Source: Lachnospiraceae bacterium (lineage in GTDB: Bacteria > Bacillota > Clostridia > Lachnospirales > Lachnospiraceae). From it: a stretch of DNA of 35,771 nucleotides. Numbering within the stretch: the stretch's first letter is position 1; each line of letters begins with the position of its first letter. The stretch lies in contig JAFVCL010000054.1 in NCBI GenBank assembly GCA_017479285.1, forward strand, positions 1-35,771, read 5' to 3'. The position numbers and the translations under genes were made by a program. Below are positions 15,980 through 24,656 of the stretch, piece by piece. Below the pieces are notes generated by a model. It saw only the letters and a list, made by a program, of their open reading frames with translations. It had not been told where the DNA came from and ran no database searches.

Positions 15980-16194
15980 TTGAAATGAGAGAAGAGTACG
16001 ACATAAAAAAACTGAATCCGCGCAAGAATCCATACGCCGGTAAGCTTAAACAGCAGGTTACAATGAATATGAATATTACGACGATTCAATATTTCAAAAC
16101 CATGGCCTCTGAATCGGGGATACCTTATCAAACGCTCATTAACCTGTATCTTGATGAATGTGTCAAAGAACGCAAAAAAATACAGTTTGTCTGA
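15973..16194 (+). CDS. brnA: BrnA family antitoxin
   Basis: A small ribbon-helix-helix antitoxin (up to 73 residues) that neutralises BrnT and represses the operon. The block YDIKKLNPRKNPYAGKLKQQ binds the toxin; VTMNMNITTIQYFKTMA and GIPYQTLINLYLDEC form the strand and two helices of the DNA-binding fold. The start is uncertain: ATG 15973 lies very close behind GGAGAG (15966-15971), GTG 15976 is better spaced, and ATG 15985 would remove four residues. The gene overlaps the end of brnT, so translation is coupled, and a strong terminator follows. Confidence 0.9.
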   Translation: MVIEMREEYDIKKLNPRKNPYAGKLKQQVTMNMNITTIQYFKTMASESGIPYQTLINLYLDECVKERKKIQFV

Positions 16195-16215
16195 TGAATA
16201 GAATATAAATTTATT

Positions 16216-16248
16216 GGGGATATAAGAGCGATTCTTATATCCTCTTTT
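16216..16248 (+). terminator. Terminator of brnTA
   Basis: GGATATAAGA (16218-16227) pairs perfectly with TCTTATATCC (16233-16242) around a 5-base loop and is followed by TCTTTT. Confidence 0.85.
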
Positions 16249-16322
16249 GCTTTATATGGCCTTTTCCGTACTTATCTTAGCCTGCTTTTTTTGGCATTAT
16301 TTCAAAGCGCTGTCGAATGTAT

Positions 16323-16351
16323 TTGCGTTTAGGAGGATTATGTGATAAGAT
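16323..16351 (+). promoter_or_regulatory. Possible promoter of tRNA-Arg
   Basis: TTGCGT (16323-16328), a 17-base spacer and TAAGAT (16346-16351) would start a transcript about 26 bases before the tRNA. The -35 is a poor match. Confidence 0.4.
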
Positions 16352-16383
16352 ATGCAGGATGATGTAACAAAGTTGTAATATTT

Positions 16384-16455
16384 GCGACCGTAGTCTAATG
16401 GATAGAACGGAGGTCTCCGACGCCTTTAATGCAGGTTCGATTCCTGTCGGTCGCA
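16384..16455 (+). tRNA. tRNA-Arg(CCG)
   Basis: A full cloverleaf of 72 bases: acceptor GCGACCG/CGGTCGC perfectly paired with discriminator A at 16455, D arm with AATGGATAG loop, anticodon stem GAGGT/GCCTT with loop CTCCGAC giving anticodon CCG at 16417-16419, and T arm GCAGG/CCTGT with loop TTCGATT. It reads the codon CGG. The CCA end is not encoded. No terminator follows before the next gene. Confidence 0.95.
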
Positions 16456-16483
16456 CTCAGGGCAGGCAATAAACAGAAACACA

Positions 16484-16548
16484 CTGCGTACAGCAGGCTG
16501 GGACATGCTGCGTACAACAGTCAGACATGAACTACCTGCGTACGGCAG
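16484..16548 (+). repeat. Three CTGCGTACRRCAG repeats behind tRNA-Arg
   Basis: Copies lie at 16484-16496, 16508-16520 and 16536-16548, 24 and 28 bases apart. Each core can fold (CTGC/GCAG ends around GTAC) and is followed by a similar GACATG or ACAGGAACCATG stretch, so the whole unit is a decayed tandem repeat of roughly 25-30 bases. A possible fourth, more decayed unit covers 16456-16483. The last unit contains the start codon of the next gene. Confidence 0.7.
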
Positions 16549-16561
16549 ACAGACAGGAACC

Positions 16562-17803
16562 ATGAGCAAAATATCAGATAATATCAAGGCTTTCCCTAAG
16601 AAAGCCGGACAATTTATATTAAAATACAGCAAGTATTTTTTCCCGGGCTTTGCTCTTATCATAGCTGCGGTTATAGTCGTTGTTTCGCTGGATCAGCATA
16701 GAAAAGCCCAGGAGCGCGAAGCGGAGAAGGAAGCCCAGGCTCTTATCGAACAGCAGGAGGCTGCTGCCGCGGAGCTTGAGGACATGGAAGTTCCCCTTGA
16801 GGAAAGCGGAGATGAGAAGCTTGAAGAGCTTGTGAACGCATATTATGAATGTCTCTCAAGCGGAGATATCGACACTCTTGAAACGCTTTGTGATACAGTG
16901 GACGAAAGCGAAGCGATAAGACTTTCGGAGCAGTCTGCTTTTGTGGATTACAGGGTAGAGAACATCTACAGTCAGGGCGGCCCCGAGGAGGGCAGTTATA
17001 TAGCCTACGCATACTATATGGCCGTATTTCCTCCCTATCCCGAAATAGAACTTCCGGGCTTCGATGCGCATTATATCCGTACAGACGAAGAGGGAAATCT
17101 TTTTATTGTCAAGGGTGAACTGACCGACGAGGAGAACGATTACATTACAAAAATCTCCAATCAGGATGATGTCAGAGAACTCAACAATAAGGTCAATGTT
17201 GAATACAACGAGATATTGATGGAAAATCCAGATCTTTTGAATTATTTTCTTGACCTTGACACCACGGTAAGTACCGCTGTCGGCGAGAAGATAGCCCAGC
17301 TCAATGCGACAAATGAGGCGGAAGCCGAGCCTGCCGTGGAGGAGGGGGCTGAACAGGATGACCAGACTGATTCCGCGGAAGCTGCCGAGCCCGCCACCTT
17401 GTTTGTTACCACTACAACAAGGGTAAATGTACGCGCCTCCGACAGCGCGAACGCGGAGAGAGTCGGAGAGGCTATGGAGGGCGAGCGGTTCGAACTTGTG
17501 GAGGAGCTCTTAAACGGTTGGACGAAGATAAAGTACGGAGACGGAGAAGCCTTTATTAAATCGGATTACTTATCGGTAATCCAGAGCTCAGAAGGTCAAC
17601 CCACCATCGGTATGCTTACCGCAAGGGAGGAAGTCAATATAAGGAGCCTTCCCGATACAAACTCCGAGAGAGTCGGTGCCCTTATCGCCGGTGACCAGTT
17701 GGAGATCGTAGCGATTGAAGACGGGTGGGTGACCGTTAAATTCGAGAATATGCTTGCTTATGTCAATGCGGATTATGTAGATTGTACGTTATTCGAGGAG
17801 TGA
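16562..17803 (+). CDS. Membrane-anchored protein with two SH3b domains
   Basis: A 413-residue protein with a single membrane helix at about 26-43, a charged, coiled-coil-like stretch (44-75), an NTF2-like or DUF-type globular part (about 85-190), an acidic linker (255-278) and two bacterial SH3 domains (about 279-340 and 348-410; signatures VNVRASDSANAERVG and VNIRSLPDTNSERVG). The topology puts the SH3 domains outside, where they likely bind the cell wall. The start at 16562 follows CAGGAACC; a longer in-frame version from 16505 would translate the repeat cluster and is less likely. No enzyme domain is present, so the exact role is unknown. It lies 106 bases after a tRNA with no terminator between. 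Confidence 0.8.
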   Translation: MSKISDNIKAFPKKAGQFILKYSKYFFPGFALIIAAVIVVVSLDQHRKAQEREAEKEAQALIEQQEAAAAELEDMEVPLEESGDEKLEELVNAYYECLSSGDIDTLETLCDTVDESEAIRLSEQSAFVDYRVENIYSQGGPEEGSYIAYAYYMAVFPPYPEIELPGFDAHYIRTDEEGNLFIVKGELTDEENDYITKISNQDDVRELNNKVNVEYNEILMENPDLLNYFLDLDTTVSTAVGEKIAQLNATNEAEAEPAVEEGAEQDDQTDSAEAAEPATLFVTTTTRVNVRASDSANAERVGEAMEGERFELVEELLNGWTKIKYGDGEAFIKSDYLSVIQSSEGQPTIGMLTAREEVNIRSLPDTNSERVGALIAGDQLEIVAIEDGWVTVKFENMLAYVNADYVDCTLFEE

Positions 17804-17901
17804 TGATTTGAATTAATCTTTTGTTTGGGGATTATGAAACTCATTGGAAGATTTTAACAGTTTAGCTCGTTAAATCGTTAAAATATTTATTCAAAATGAT
17901 A

Positions 17902-17930
17902 TTGAAATTGCAATATTGAGGGTGTAGAAT
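17902..17930 (+). promoter_or_regulatory. Promoter of the gdhA leader
   Basis: TTGAAA (17902-17907), a 17-base spacer and TAGAAT (17925-17930). The expected start is near 17937, only about 15 bases before the hairpin at 17952. No better promoter is seen between that hairpin and gdhA. Confidence 0.65.
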
Positions 17931-17944
17931 ACACAAAGAGATGA

Positions 17945-19405
<1,461 letters not shown>

Positions 19406-19430
19406 TATAACAAGCATTTCGTATACACTC

Positions 19431-19470
19431 TTCAAAGGGAGACGGGTTTAAAAGCCTGTCTCCTTTTGAA
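19431..19470 (+). terminator. Terminator of gdhA
   Basis: TTCAAAGGGAGACGGG (19431-19446) pairs with CCTGTCTCCTTTTGAA (19455-19470), sixteen positions with two G-U pairs, and T-rich sequence follows. Confidence 0.85.
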
Positions 19471-19471
19471 T

Positions 19472-19500
19472 TTGTATATTTTAATTATGTTTGATATAAT
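19472..19500 (+). promoter_or_regulatory. Promoter of the DUF4298-MATE operon
   Basis: TTGTAT (19472-19477), a 17-base spacer and TATAAT (19495-19500) with TGA at 19492-19494 as extended -10. It starts directly after the gdhA terminator. Confidence 0.75.
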
Positions 19501-19534
19501 AAATCAGTTAAAGTGTTGAAAACAGGAGGAGATT

Positions 19535-19813
19535 ATGGGCGACGAAAAGAGAATAAAGCGGATAACCGAGATGGAGACCGCCATGGATAATGTAAGCAAG
19601 GTTGTAGAGCTTATAAGGGAACAGCTTGATATGCTCGGGAGGCTTTCCGGGGATATAGAAAAGCTCCAGGACTACTATGAGAATGAGTGGAGAGAGGATT
19701 TTGAGGCTGACGAAAACGGTGAGCTTCCAAAGGATCTGAAAAGAGGTGTGCTCTCGGAGGACGCGCTTTTTGATCTGCTTGAAGAGACAGAAAGATATAT
19801 GGACTGTATGTAA
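19535..19813 (+). CDS. DUF4298 family small protein
   Basis: A 92-residue acidic protein that matches the DUF4298 pattern: an N-terminal helix (IKRITEMETAMDNVSKVV), a long helix ending LQDYYENEWREDFE, then LPKDLKRGVLSEDALFDLLEE. It is helical throughout, without a signal peptide. Function is unknown. AGGAGG before ATG 19535 is a strong site. It shares a promoter with the MATE exporter gene 51 bases downstream; no terminator is seen between them. Confidence 0.85.
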   Translation: MGDEKRIKRITEMETAMDNVSKVVELIREQLDMLGRLSGDIEKLQDYYENEWREDFEADENGELPKDLKRGVLSEDALFDLLEETERYMDCM

Positions 19814-19864
19814 TACAGGGAATATACACGATACTTAAAAAGAACAGGATTTGAAACCGGAACA

Positions 19865-21340
19865 ATGAGTTACGATAATAACAACAGTAATAATATAAAC
19901 GGTACTGACGGCTATAAGGAGGCCGCGGTAACGGAAGATAAGTGGGAAGAAAAAATGACAGAGGCCGTAGAGCGTGAAAACAAGATGGGCGTTCTGCCGG
20001 TAAACAAGCTTCTTGTAACCATGTCGCTCCCCATGATTGCATCAATGCTTGTACAGGCGCTGTACAATATTGTGGACAGTATCTTTGTAGCACGGGTTGC
20101 GGAGGATGCCCTTACGGCGGTGTCCATGGCCTTTCCTCTCCAGACGCTTATGATAGCCCTTGCCGGAGGTACGGGAGTAGGTATCAACGCAATACTTTCA
20201 AAGTCTCTCGGGGAAAGAGAGTACGAGCGCGCAAGTAAGGTAGCGGTAAACGGAATATTTCTTGCGGGAGTGAGCTTTTTGCTCTTTCTTGTCATCGGAC
20301 TTACCGTCGTAAAGCCCTTTTATATAAGCCAGACAGATGATCCGGAGATAATCGGATACGGCGTGCAGTACCTTACTATCATCCTTACCTGCTCCTTCGG
20401 TATTTTCGGACAGTTTGTCTTTGAGAGACTTCTTACCTCCACGGGCAGAACCCTTCTTACGATGATAACCCAGGGGACCGGCGCGATAATAAATCTTATC
20501 CTCGACCCCATCCTTATATTCGGTCTGTTGGGACTTCCGAAGCTGGGAGTGGCCGGCGCTGCGATAGCCACCGTTGCGGGACAGATAATAGCCGCCGTGC
20601 TTGCCTGCATTTTTAATATTACAAAGAATCCCGACATACATATTTCCTTAAAGGGCTTTAAACCCGACGGAGAGATGATAGGGAATATATACAAGATAGG
20701 TGTACCGTCGATCATTATGCAGTCCATAGGATCCCTCATGGTATATATCATGAACAAGATACTTATAGGCTTCTCCTCCACCGCCGTTGCGGTATTCGGA
20801 GTTTATTTCAAGCTCCAGAGCTTTACATTCATGCCTGTTTTCGGTCTGAACAACGGAATGATACCCATCGTTGCCTTCAATTACGGCGCGGAAAACAAGG
20901 AAAGGATGATGAAGACCTGGAAGCTTGCCTGGATATATGCCACGGCAATCATGCTTGTCGGAGTGGTGCTTTTCGAGGCTGTTCCCGGGCCGCTGCTTCT
21001 TTTGTTTGACGCTTCGGAAGATATGCTGAGGATAGGCTCCGTGGCTCTTAGAATTATCGCGATCCACTTCCCAGTGGCGGCATATTGTATTGTGACGGGT
21101 TCGATGTTCCAGGCGCTGGGAACAAGCGTATACAGCATGATAACATCAATAATGAGACAGATCGTTGTTCTTATCCCTGCCGCGTTTTTACTCTCGCTTG
21201 CCGGAAATGTGGATTATGTATGGTGGTCATTTCCCATCGCGGAGGTAATGTCCGCTGCCGCTACGACCTTTTTCTTCAAAAAGATCTATGATAAGACGAT
21301 AAAGCATATCGGAGAGCAGAAGACCGCCGGAGAAATATAG
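19865..21340 (+). CDS. MATE family efflux transporter
   Basis: A 491-residue multidrug and toxin extrusion protein with about twelve membrane helices in two homologous bundles, exporting cationic or other small compounds with Na+ or H+ influx. The first bundle starts MGVLPVNKLLVTMSLPMIASMLVQALYN and includes the VSMAFPLQ block; the second starts near IGVPSIIMQS. About 35 Asn/Glu/Lys-rich residues precede the first helix. The ribosome site is weak (CCGGAACA), so translation may depend on the gene upstream. It resembles the NorM/MepA-like group of Clostridia; the substrate cannot be told. Confidence 0.92.
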   Translation: MSYDNNNSNNINGTDGYKEAAVTEDKWEEKMTEAVERENKMGVLPVNKLLVTMSLPMIASMLVQALYNIVDSIFVARVAEDALTAVSMAFPLQTLMIALAGGTGVGINAILSKSLGEREYERASKVAVNGIFLAGVSFLLFLVIGLTVVKPFYISQTDDPEIIGYGVQYLTIILTCSFGIFGQFVFERLLTSTGRTLLTMITQGTGAIINLILDPILIFGLLGLPKLGVAGAAIATVAGQIIAAVLACIFNITKNPDIHISLKGFKPDGEMIGNIYKIGVPSIIMQSIGSLMVYIMNKILIGFSSTAVAVFGVYFKLQSFTFMPVFGLNNGMIPIVAFNYGAENKERMMKTWKLAWIYATAIMLVGVVLFEAVPGPLLLLFDASEDMLRIGSVALRIIAIHFPVAAYCIVTGSMFQALGTSVYSMITSIMRQIVVLIPAAFLLSLAGNVDYVWWSFPIAEVMSAAATTFFFKKIYDKTIKHIGEQKTAGEI

Positions 21341-21374
21341 AAATGCTTATGCTTAAAGAGGTTTTTTACAGGCT

Positions 21375-21405
21375 AAAAAAAGCATTGTAAAAAAAAGCAT
21401 TGTAA
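21375..21405 (+). repeat. 15-base tandem duplication after the MATE gene
   Basis: AAAAAAGCATTGTAA is repeated in tandem, with GCATTGTAA at 21382-21390 and 21397-21405. AATGCTT at 21342-21348 can pair with AAGCATT in either copy, so two alternative weak hairpins are possible. Confidence 0.6.
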
Positions 21406-21421
21406 TAATATAAGACAGGTA

Positions 21422-21946
21422 ATGAAAATGGAAAACGAGATCTGGAACCTTTATGATGAAAATGGGAGAAAAAGCGAATTAACCATATTAAGAAATTCGG
21501 GGGATAAAATACCCGAGGGACTGTACCATATAGTCGTTGAAATACTTGTTAGGCATAAGGACGGAACATATCTTTTAATGAAAAGAGACCCCAACAAGGA
21601 TGTTTATCCCGGGTACTGGGAGGCAAGCGCGGGAGGTAGCGCAATCGAAGGAGAAGGCCCGCTTATCGCCGCGGTAAGAGAGCTGAGAGAAGAGACGGGT
21701 ATCAGGATAAGCTCCGACGACCTTGTGCTCATCAGTCATACGCTGAGTGAAAGGAGCAGGAGCAGTTTTTATTCCTACTATGTGGAAACCGATTGCAATA
21801 AGGATTCCATTATCCTCCAGGAAAAGGAAACAGTGGACTTTAAGTGGGTTGACAAAGACGGCTTTCTTGCCTTTGTGGACTCGGACGAATCTATAAAAAC
21901 TCATAATCGGAGATACGCAGAATATATAGACAGACTAAGATCATGA
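21422..21946 (+). CDS. NUDIX hydrolase
   Basis: A 174-residue hydrolase that cleaves nucleoside diphosphates linked to another group, or similar pyrophosphates. The Nudix box is at about 72-94: GGSAIEGEGPLIAAVRELRE then ETGI, with all metal-binding Glu residues present. The surrounding HIVVEILVRHKDGTYLLMKR and PGYWEASAGG resemble the IDI/YfcD-like branch. Two starts, ATG 21422 and ATG 21428, differ by two residues; the ribosome site (ACAGGT) is poor. It ends before a bidirectional terminator shared with tmcAL. The substrate is unknown. Confidence 0.9.
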   Translation: MKMENEIWNLYDENGRKSELTILRNSGDKIPEGLYHIVVEILVRHKDGTYLLMKRDPNKDVYPGYWEASAGGSAIEGEGPLIAAVRELREETGIRISSDDLVLISHTLSERSRSSFYSYYVETDCNKDSIILQEKETVDFKWVDKDGFLAFVDSDESIKTHNRRYAEYIDRLRS

Positions 21947-22030
21947 GAATAATCATTTGCATATAAGCAGGATAATGAAATGGGCGGAAACAGATAATAA
22001 AGCTGCGTAAGTAACGCAAAAAAAGAAGAC

Positions 22031-22069
22031 GGGGTGTCACACTAAGTTGTGTGACACCCCATATTTTTT
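22031..22069. terminator. Bidirectional terminator between NUDIX gene and tmcAL
   Basis: GGGGTGTCACAC (22031-22042) pairs perfectly with GTGTGACACCCC (22049-22060) around TAAGTT. A T run follows on the + strand and an A run (22018-22025) precedes, so it works for both convergent genes. Confidence 0.95.
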
Positions 22070-23300
22070 ACAGTATAACAAGGGGAGTTGAAAACTCATT
22101 CTTCGCCGGAGTCATGGTTTTAACGGCTCTTGCGGCATAGTATATCTCCCCTGCCCGTATCTCGTTACGGAACATTTTCCAGGGCTCCGAATAGAGAATT
22201 CCGGAGGCATCCGCAATCTTTGTTATAAGAGGGATGCTGGAATGACATTTTATCTCGGATAAAAGCTCCTCGCTGCCCCGTTTAAAGCCTAGGACTCTCG
22301 CGTAAGGGATGTAATCTATAAGCTTATAGCTTTCCATATCCCGCTCGGTTATGTCGAGCAGGATATGCAAGAGACATCTTGAAATCCTTGTATATGTCCT
22401 GTCCCTGCTCTTTACCTCCTCAATAAAGTTTTTAAAGGAGGTAAAGGAGGGGAGAGCGTTTACTATCCTGTCGGAAAGAGCCTGGCTTACATCAAAATAA
22501 GAGGTGTATCCGATGTTTTTCTCGGAAAGAAGCTTATAATAAAGCATGGAGGAGAAATCATCCACATCCATAATGGAACCATTGGTTATTTCATCAAACA
22601 GATCCGTATACGCGCTCTCGGGCATTACGGGACTGAAATCACCCCCTGCGGGGATTGCTTCCCTTATGGCCTGGGCAGAGGCCTTTAAGGAGCTGTCGGC
22701 CGTATATCTGTCATGATAATTGGAGCCGTTTCTTGAAATGGTAATTGCCCTGATAGAGGAGCTTCTCCGCTTTATGGCTTTGATATATTCGATACCGAGG
22801 ATATTGTTCGGAGATTCCAGAACCCTGCTTACGTCAAAAAGGGAGGTCTCGTACTGGATGAGCGCATTGTTTCTCGCAAGAGGATAGGTATAGCCCTCGC
22901 GGAGATAGCGCTGCATGTATTCGGAAAACTCCTTGGGCTCCTCAAGCAGTATACCTGCGATATGCTCAAGGATTTTTATATCGCCGCTCTCGCTTCCGAA
23001 GGAGAGATAATCTATGATTCCAAGCTTGTCAAGAAGAGCCACACCCGCGTTTGCAAAATACTCCGCGCTTGCGGTACTGTAGCAGGAAGGAAGTTCAAGC
23101 ACAAGATCCGCGCCGTTTTCGAGAGCCATTTTCGTGCGCACGAATTTGTCCACCACGGCGGGAGCGCCGCGCTGCACGAAATTACCGCTCATAACAACAA
23201 CAGTGGCATCCGCGCCTGTTAAGGCTTTTGATTTTTCTATATGGAATACATGCCCGTTATGGAAGGGGTTGTACTCCGCGATTATTCCGTTTACCGTCAT
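22068..23300 (-). CDS. tmcAL: tRNA(Met) cytidine acetate ligase
   Basis: A 410-residue enzyme of the TmcAL (YlbM, DUF795) family, which uses ATP and acetate to acetylate C34 of elongator tRNA-Met. The nucleotidyltransferase-like start GIIAEYNPFHNGHVFH has the HxGH motif at 14-17, followed by VVVMSGNFVQRGAPAVVDKF and the SFGSESGD block. Length is normal. AGGAG on the - strand just before the ATG is the ribosome site. It is the only - strand gene here; its divergent position next to pta-ackA is common in Lachnospiraceae, and the need for acetate makes that neighbourhood sensible. Confidence 0.95.
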   Translation of the reverse strand: MTVNGIIAEYNPFHNGHVFHIEKSKALTGADATVVVMSGNFVQRGAPAVVDKFVRTKMALENGADLVLELPSCYSTASAEYFANAGVALLDKLGIIDYLSFGSESGDIKILEHIAGILLEEPKEFSEYMQRYLREGYTYPLARNNALIQYETSLFDVSRVLESPNNILGIEYIKAIKRRSSSIRAITISRNGSNYHDRYTADSSLKASAQAIREAIPAGGDFSPVMPESAYTDLFDEITNGSIMDVDDFSSMLYYKLLSEKNIGYTSYFDVSQALSDRIVNALPSFTSFKNFIEEVKSRDRTYTRISRCLLHILLDITERDMESYKLIDYIPYARVLGFKRGSEELLSEIKCHSSIPLITKIADASGILYSEPWKMFRNEIRAGEIYYAARAVKTMTPAKNEFSTPLVIL

Positions 23301-23366
23301 CTCTTCTCCTGAAATATTTTTTCTAACAAAAAAGTTATCTGTTAAATAATAATCAATTATTGTTAA

Positions 23367-23414
23367 TTTCAGTAATAATACTATAATATATTTGAATAAT
23401 AATACTATAATATA
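23367..23414 (+). repeat. 24-base tandem repeat with TATAAT in each copy
   Basis: 23367-23390 and 23391-23414 agree at 22 of 24 bases; each holds TAATAATACTATAATATA with a TATAAT box (23382-23387 and 23406-23411). TTGTTA at 23360-23365 lies 16 bases before the first box. The AT-rich block separates tmcAL from the pta promoter. Confidence 0.8.
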
Positions 23415-23454
23415 AAAACAGGTGAAATAAAAGCAAAATAAAAAATGTAAGGGC

Positions 23455-23483
23455 TTTCATTTTTCCGGCGGATATGTTATTAT
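23455..23483 (+). promoter_or_regulatory. Promoter of pta-ackA
   Basis: TTTCAT (23455-23460), a 17-base spacer and TATTAT (23478-23483) preceded by TGT (extended -10). Predicted start near 23490, giving a leader of about 95 bases. Confidence 0.7.
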
Positions 23484-23494
23484 AGATAATCATG

Positions 23495-23520
23495 GGAAAA
23501 CCTTTACCGAAAGGATTTCC
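23495..23520 (+). promoter_or_regulatory. Stem-loop at the 5' end of the pta message
   Basis: GGAAAACCTTT (23495-23505) pairs with AAAGGATTTCC (23510-23520) around ACCG, with one A-A mismatch. No T run follows, so it is more likely a stability or translation element than a terminator. Confidence 0.5.
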
Positions 23521-23585
23521 GTGGTAAGCAGTTTTAAAGGTATTTAGTGTTTTGGGTTATTTTTTTTCAAGAGAGGTAAAGCAAA

Positions 23586-24587
23586 ATGGCATTTATTGAC
23601 GGTATCAAAGAAAAAGCAAAAATGGACAAAAAGACGATCGTATTGCCCGAGTCCAACGACAAGAGAACACTTATCGCCGCCTCCGAGATTCTTAAAGAAG
23701 GTATTGCGAATATCATCATGATCGGAAACAGCGAAAAGATCATGGATGGTGCGACATGGCTGGAGATAGAGCTTGATGGACTCGAGATAATCGATCCCAA
23801 CAATACTCCGAAGCTTGACGAATATGTAAATCTTTTGTACGAGTGCAGAAAAGCAAAGGGAATGACTCCCGAGAAGGCGAGAGAAACCCTTCTTAACGAC
23901 TGGCTTACCTTTGGTATCATGATGGTTAAGAATAACGACGCGGATGGAATGGTTGCCGGTGCCTGCCACTCCACGGCAGATACATTAAGACCCGCGCTTC
24001 AGATTTTAAAGACTGCTCCCGGCGTTAAGCTTGTTTCGGCTTTCTTTATTATGGATACGGTAATGAAGGATATGGGAGAGAACGGTGCCTTCATTTTTGC
24101 GGACTGTGGATTAAACCAGGACCCCACCGCCGAGGAGCTTGCCGTTATCGCTGAATCCTCCGCCCGTTCCTTCAAGCAGCTTATCGGGGCAAAACCCCAG
24201 ATTGCAATGCTCAGCCACTCCACCATGGGAAGCGCAAAGCATGAGCTTGTTACAAAGATGGTTAATGCCACAAAGATCGCAAAGGAGGAGTATCCCCACC
24301 TTGTTATCGACGGTGAGCTCCAGCTCGACGCGGCGCTGGTTCCCAGCGTAGCAAAGACAAAGGCCCCGGGAAGCCCCGTTGCAGGCCACGCCAATGTACT
24401 TATATTCCCCAACCTTGATGCGGGAAATATCGGATATAAGCTTGTACAGAGACTTGGAAATGCAGAGGCTTACGGACCGATGCTTCAGGGTATTGCAAAG
24501 CCGGTGAACGACCTTTCAAGAGGCTGCTCATGGCAGGATATCGTGGGTGTCGTTGCCCTTACCGCCGTACAGGCACAGCTTGTATAA
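23586..24587 (+). CDS. pta: Phosphate acetyltransferase
   Basis: A 333-residue enzyme that converts acetyl-CoA and phosphate to acetyl phosphate, the first step of ATP-forming acetate production. It is the short, single-domain type; family blocks are IVLPESNDKRTLIAA, DGMVAGACHSTADTLRPALQ, MLSHSTMGSAKH and GHANVLIFPNLDAGNIGYKL. The ribosome site is AGAGG ten bases before the ATG. It shares an operon with ackA, 69 bases downstream, with a stem-loop in the gap. Confidence 0.97.
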   Translation: MAFIDGIKEKAKMDKKTIVLPESNDKRTLIAASEILKEGIANIIMIGNSEKIMDGATWLEIELDGLEIIDPNNTPKLDEYVNLLYECRKAKGMTPEKARETLLNDWLTFGIMMVKNNDADGMVAGACHSTADTLRPALQILKTAPGVKLVSAFFIMDTVMKDMGENGAFIFADCGLNQDPTAEELAVIAESSARSFKQLIGAKPQIAMLSHSTMGSAKHELVTKMVNATKIAKEEYPHLVIDGELQLDAALVPSVAKTKAPGSPVAGHANVLIFPNLDAGNIGYKLVQRLGNAEAYGPMLQGIAKPVNDLSRGCSWQDIVGVVALTAVQAQLV

Positions 24588-24613
24588 GAATTGGTTATAA
24601 TAATGCAAACAGA

Positions 24614-24641
24614 TGCCTTATAAATCTTTATAAATAAGGCA
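24614..24641 (+). promoter_or_regulatory. Stem-loop between pta and ackA
   Basis: TGCCTTAT (24614-24621) pairs with ATAAGGCA (24634-24641); an inner TTATAAA/TTTATAA palindrome competes. There is no T run. It may protect one side of the message from decay and set the ratio of the two enzymes. Confidence 0.5.
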
Positions 24642-24656
24642 CATCGGGAGGATAAA

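Noticed and set aside
16340-16345. GGAGG followed by ATG TGA (start directly followed by stop) upstream of the tRNA
   Set aside because: Too short to be supported as a gene or regulator; it may be chance or the remnant of a lost gene.
16384-16561. tRNA-Arg as an integration site for a mobile element
   Set aside because: No integrase, no second copy of the tRNA 3' end and no other mobile genes are seen in the window.
23367-23414. Repeat pair as a CRISPR remnant
   Set aside because: Copies are adjacent without spacers, AT-rich, and no cas gene is present.
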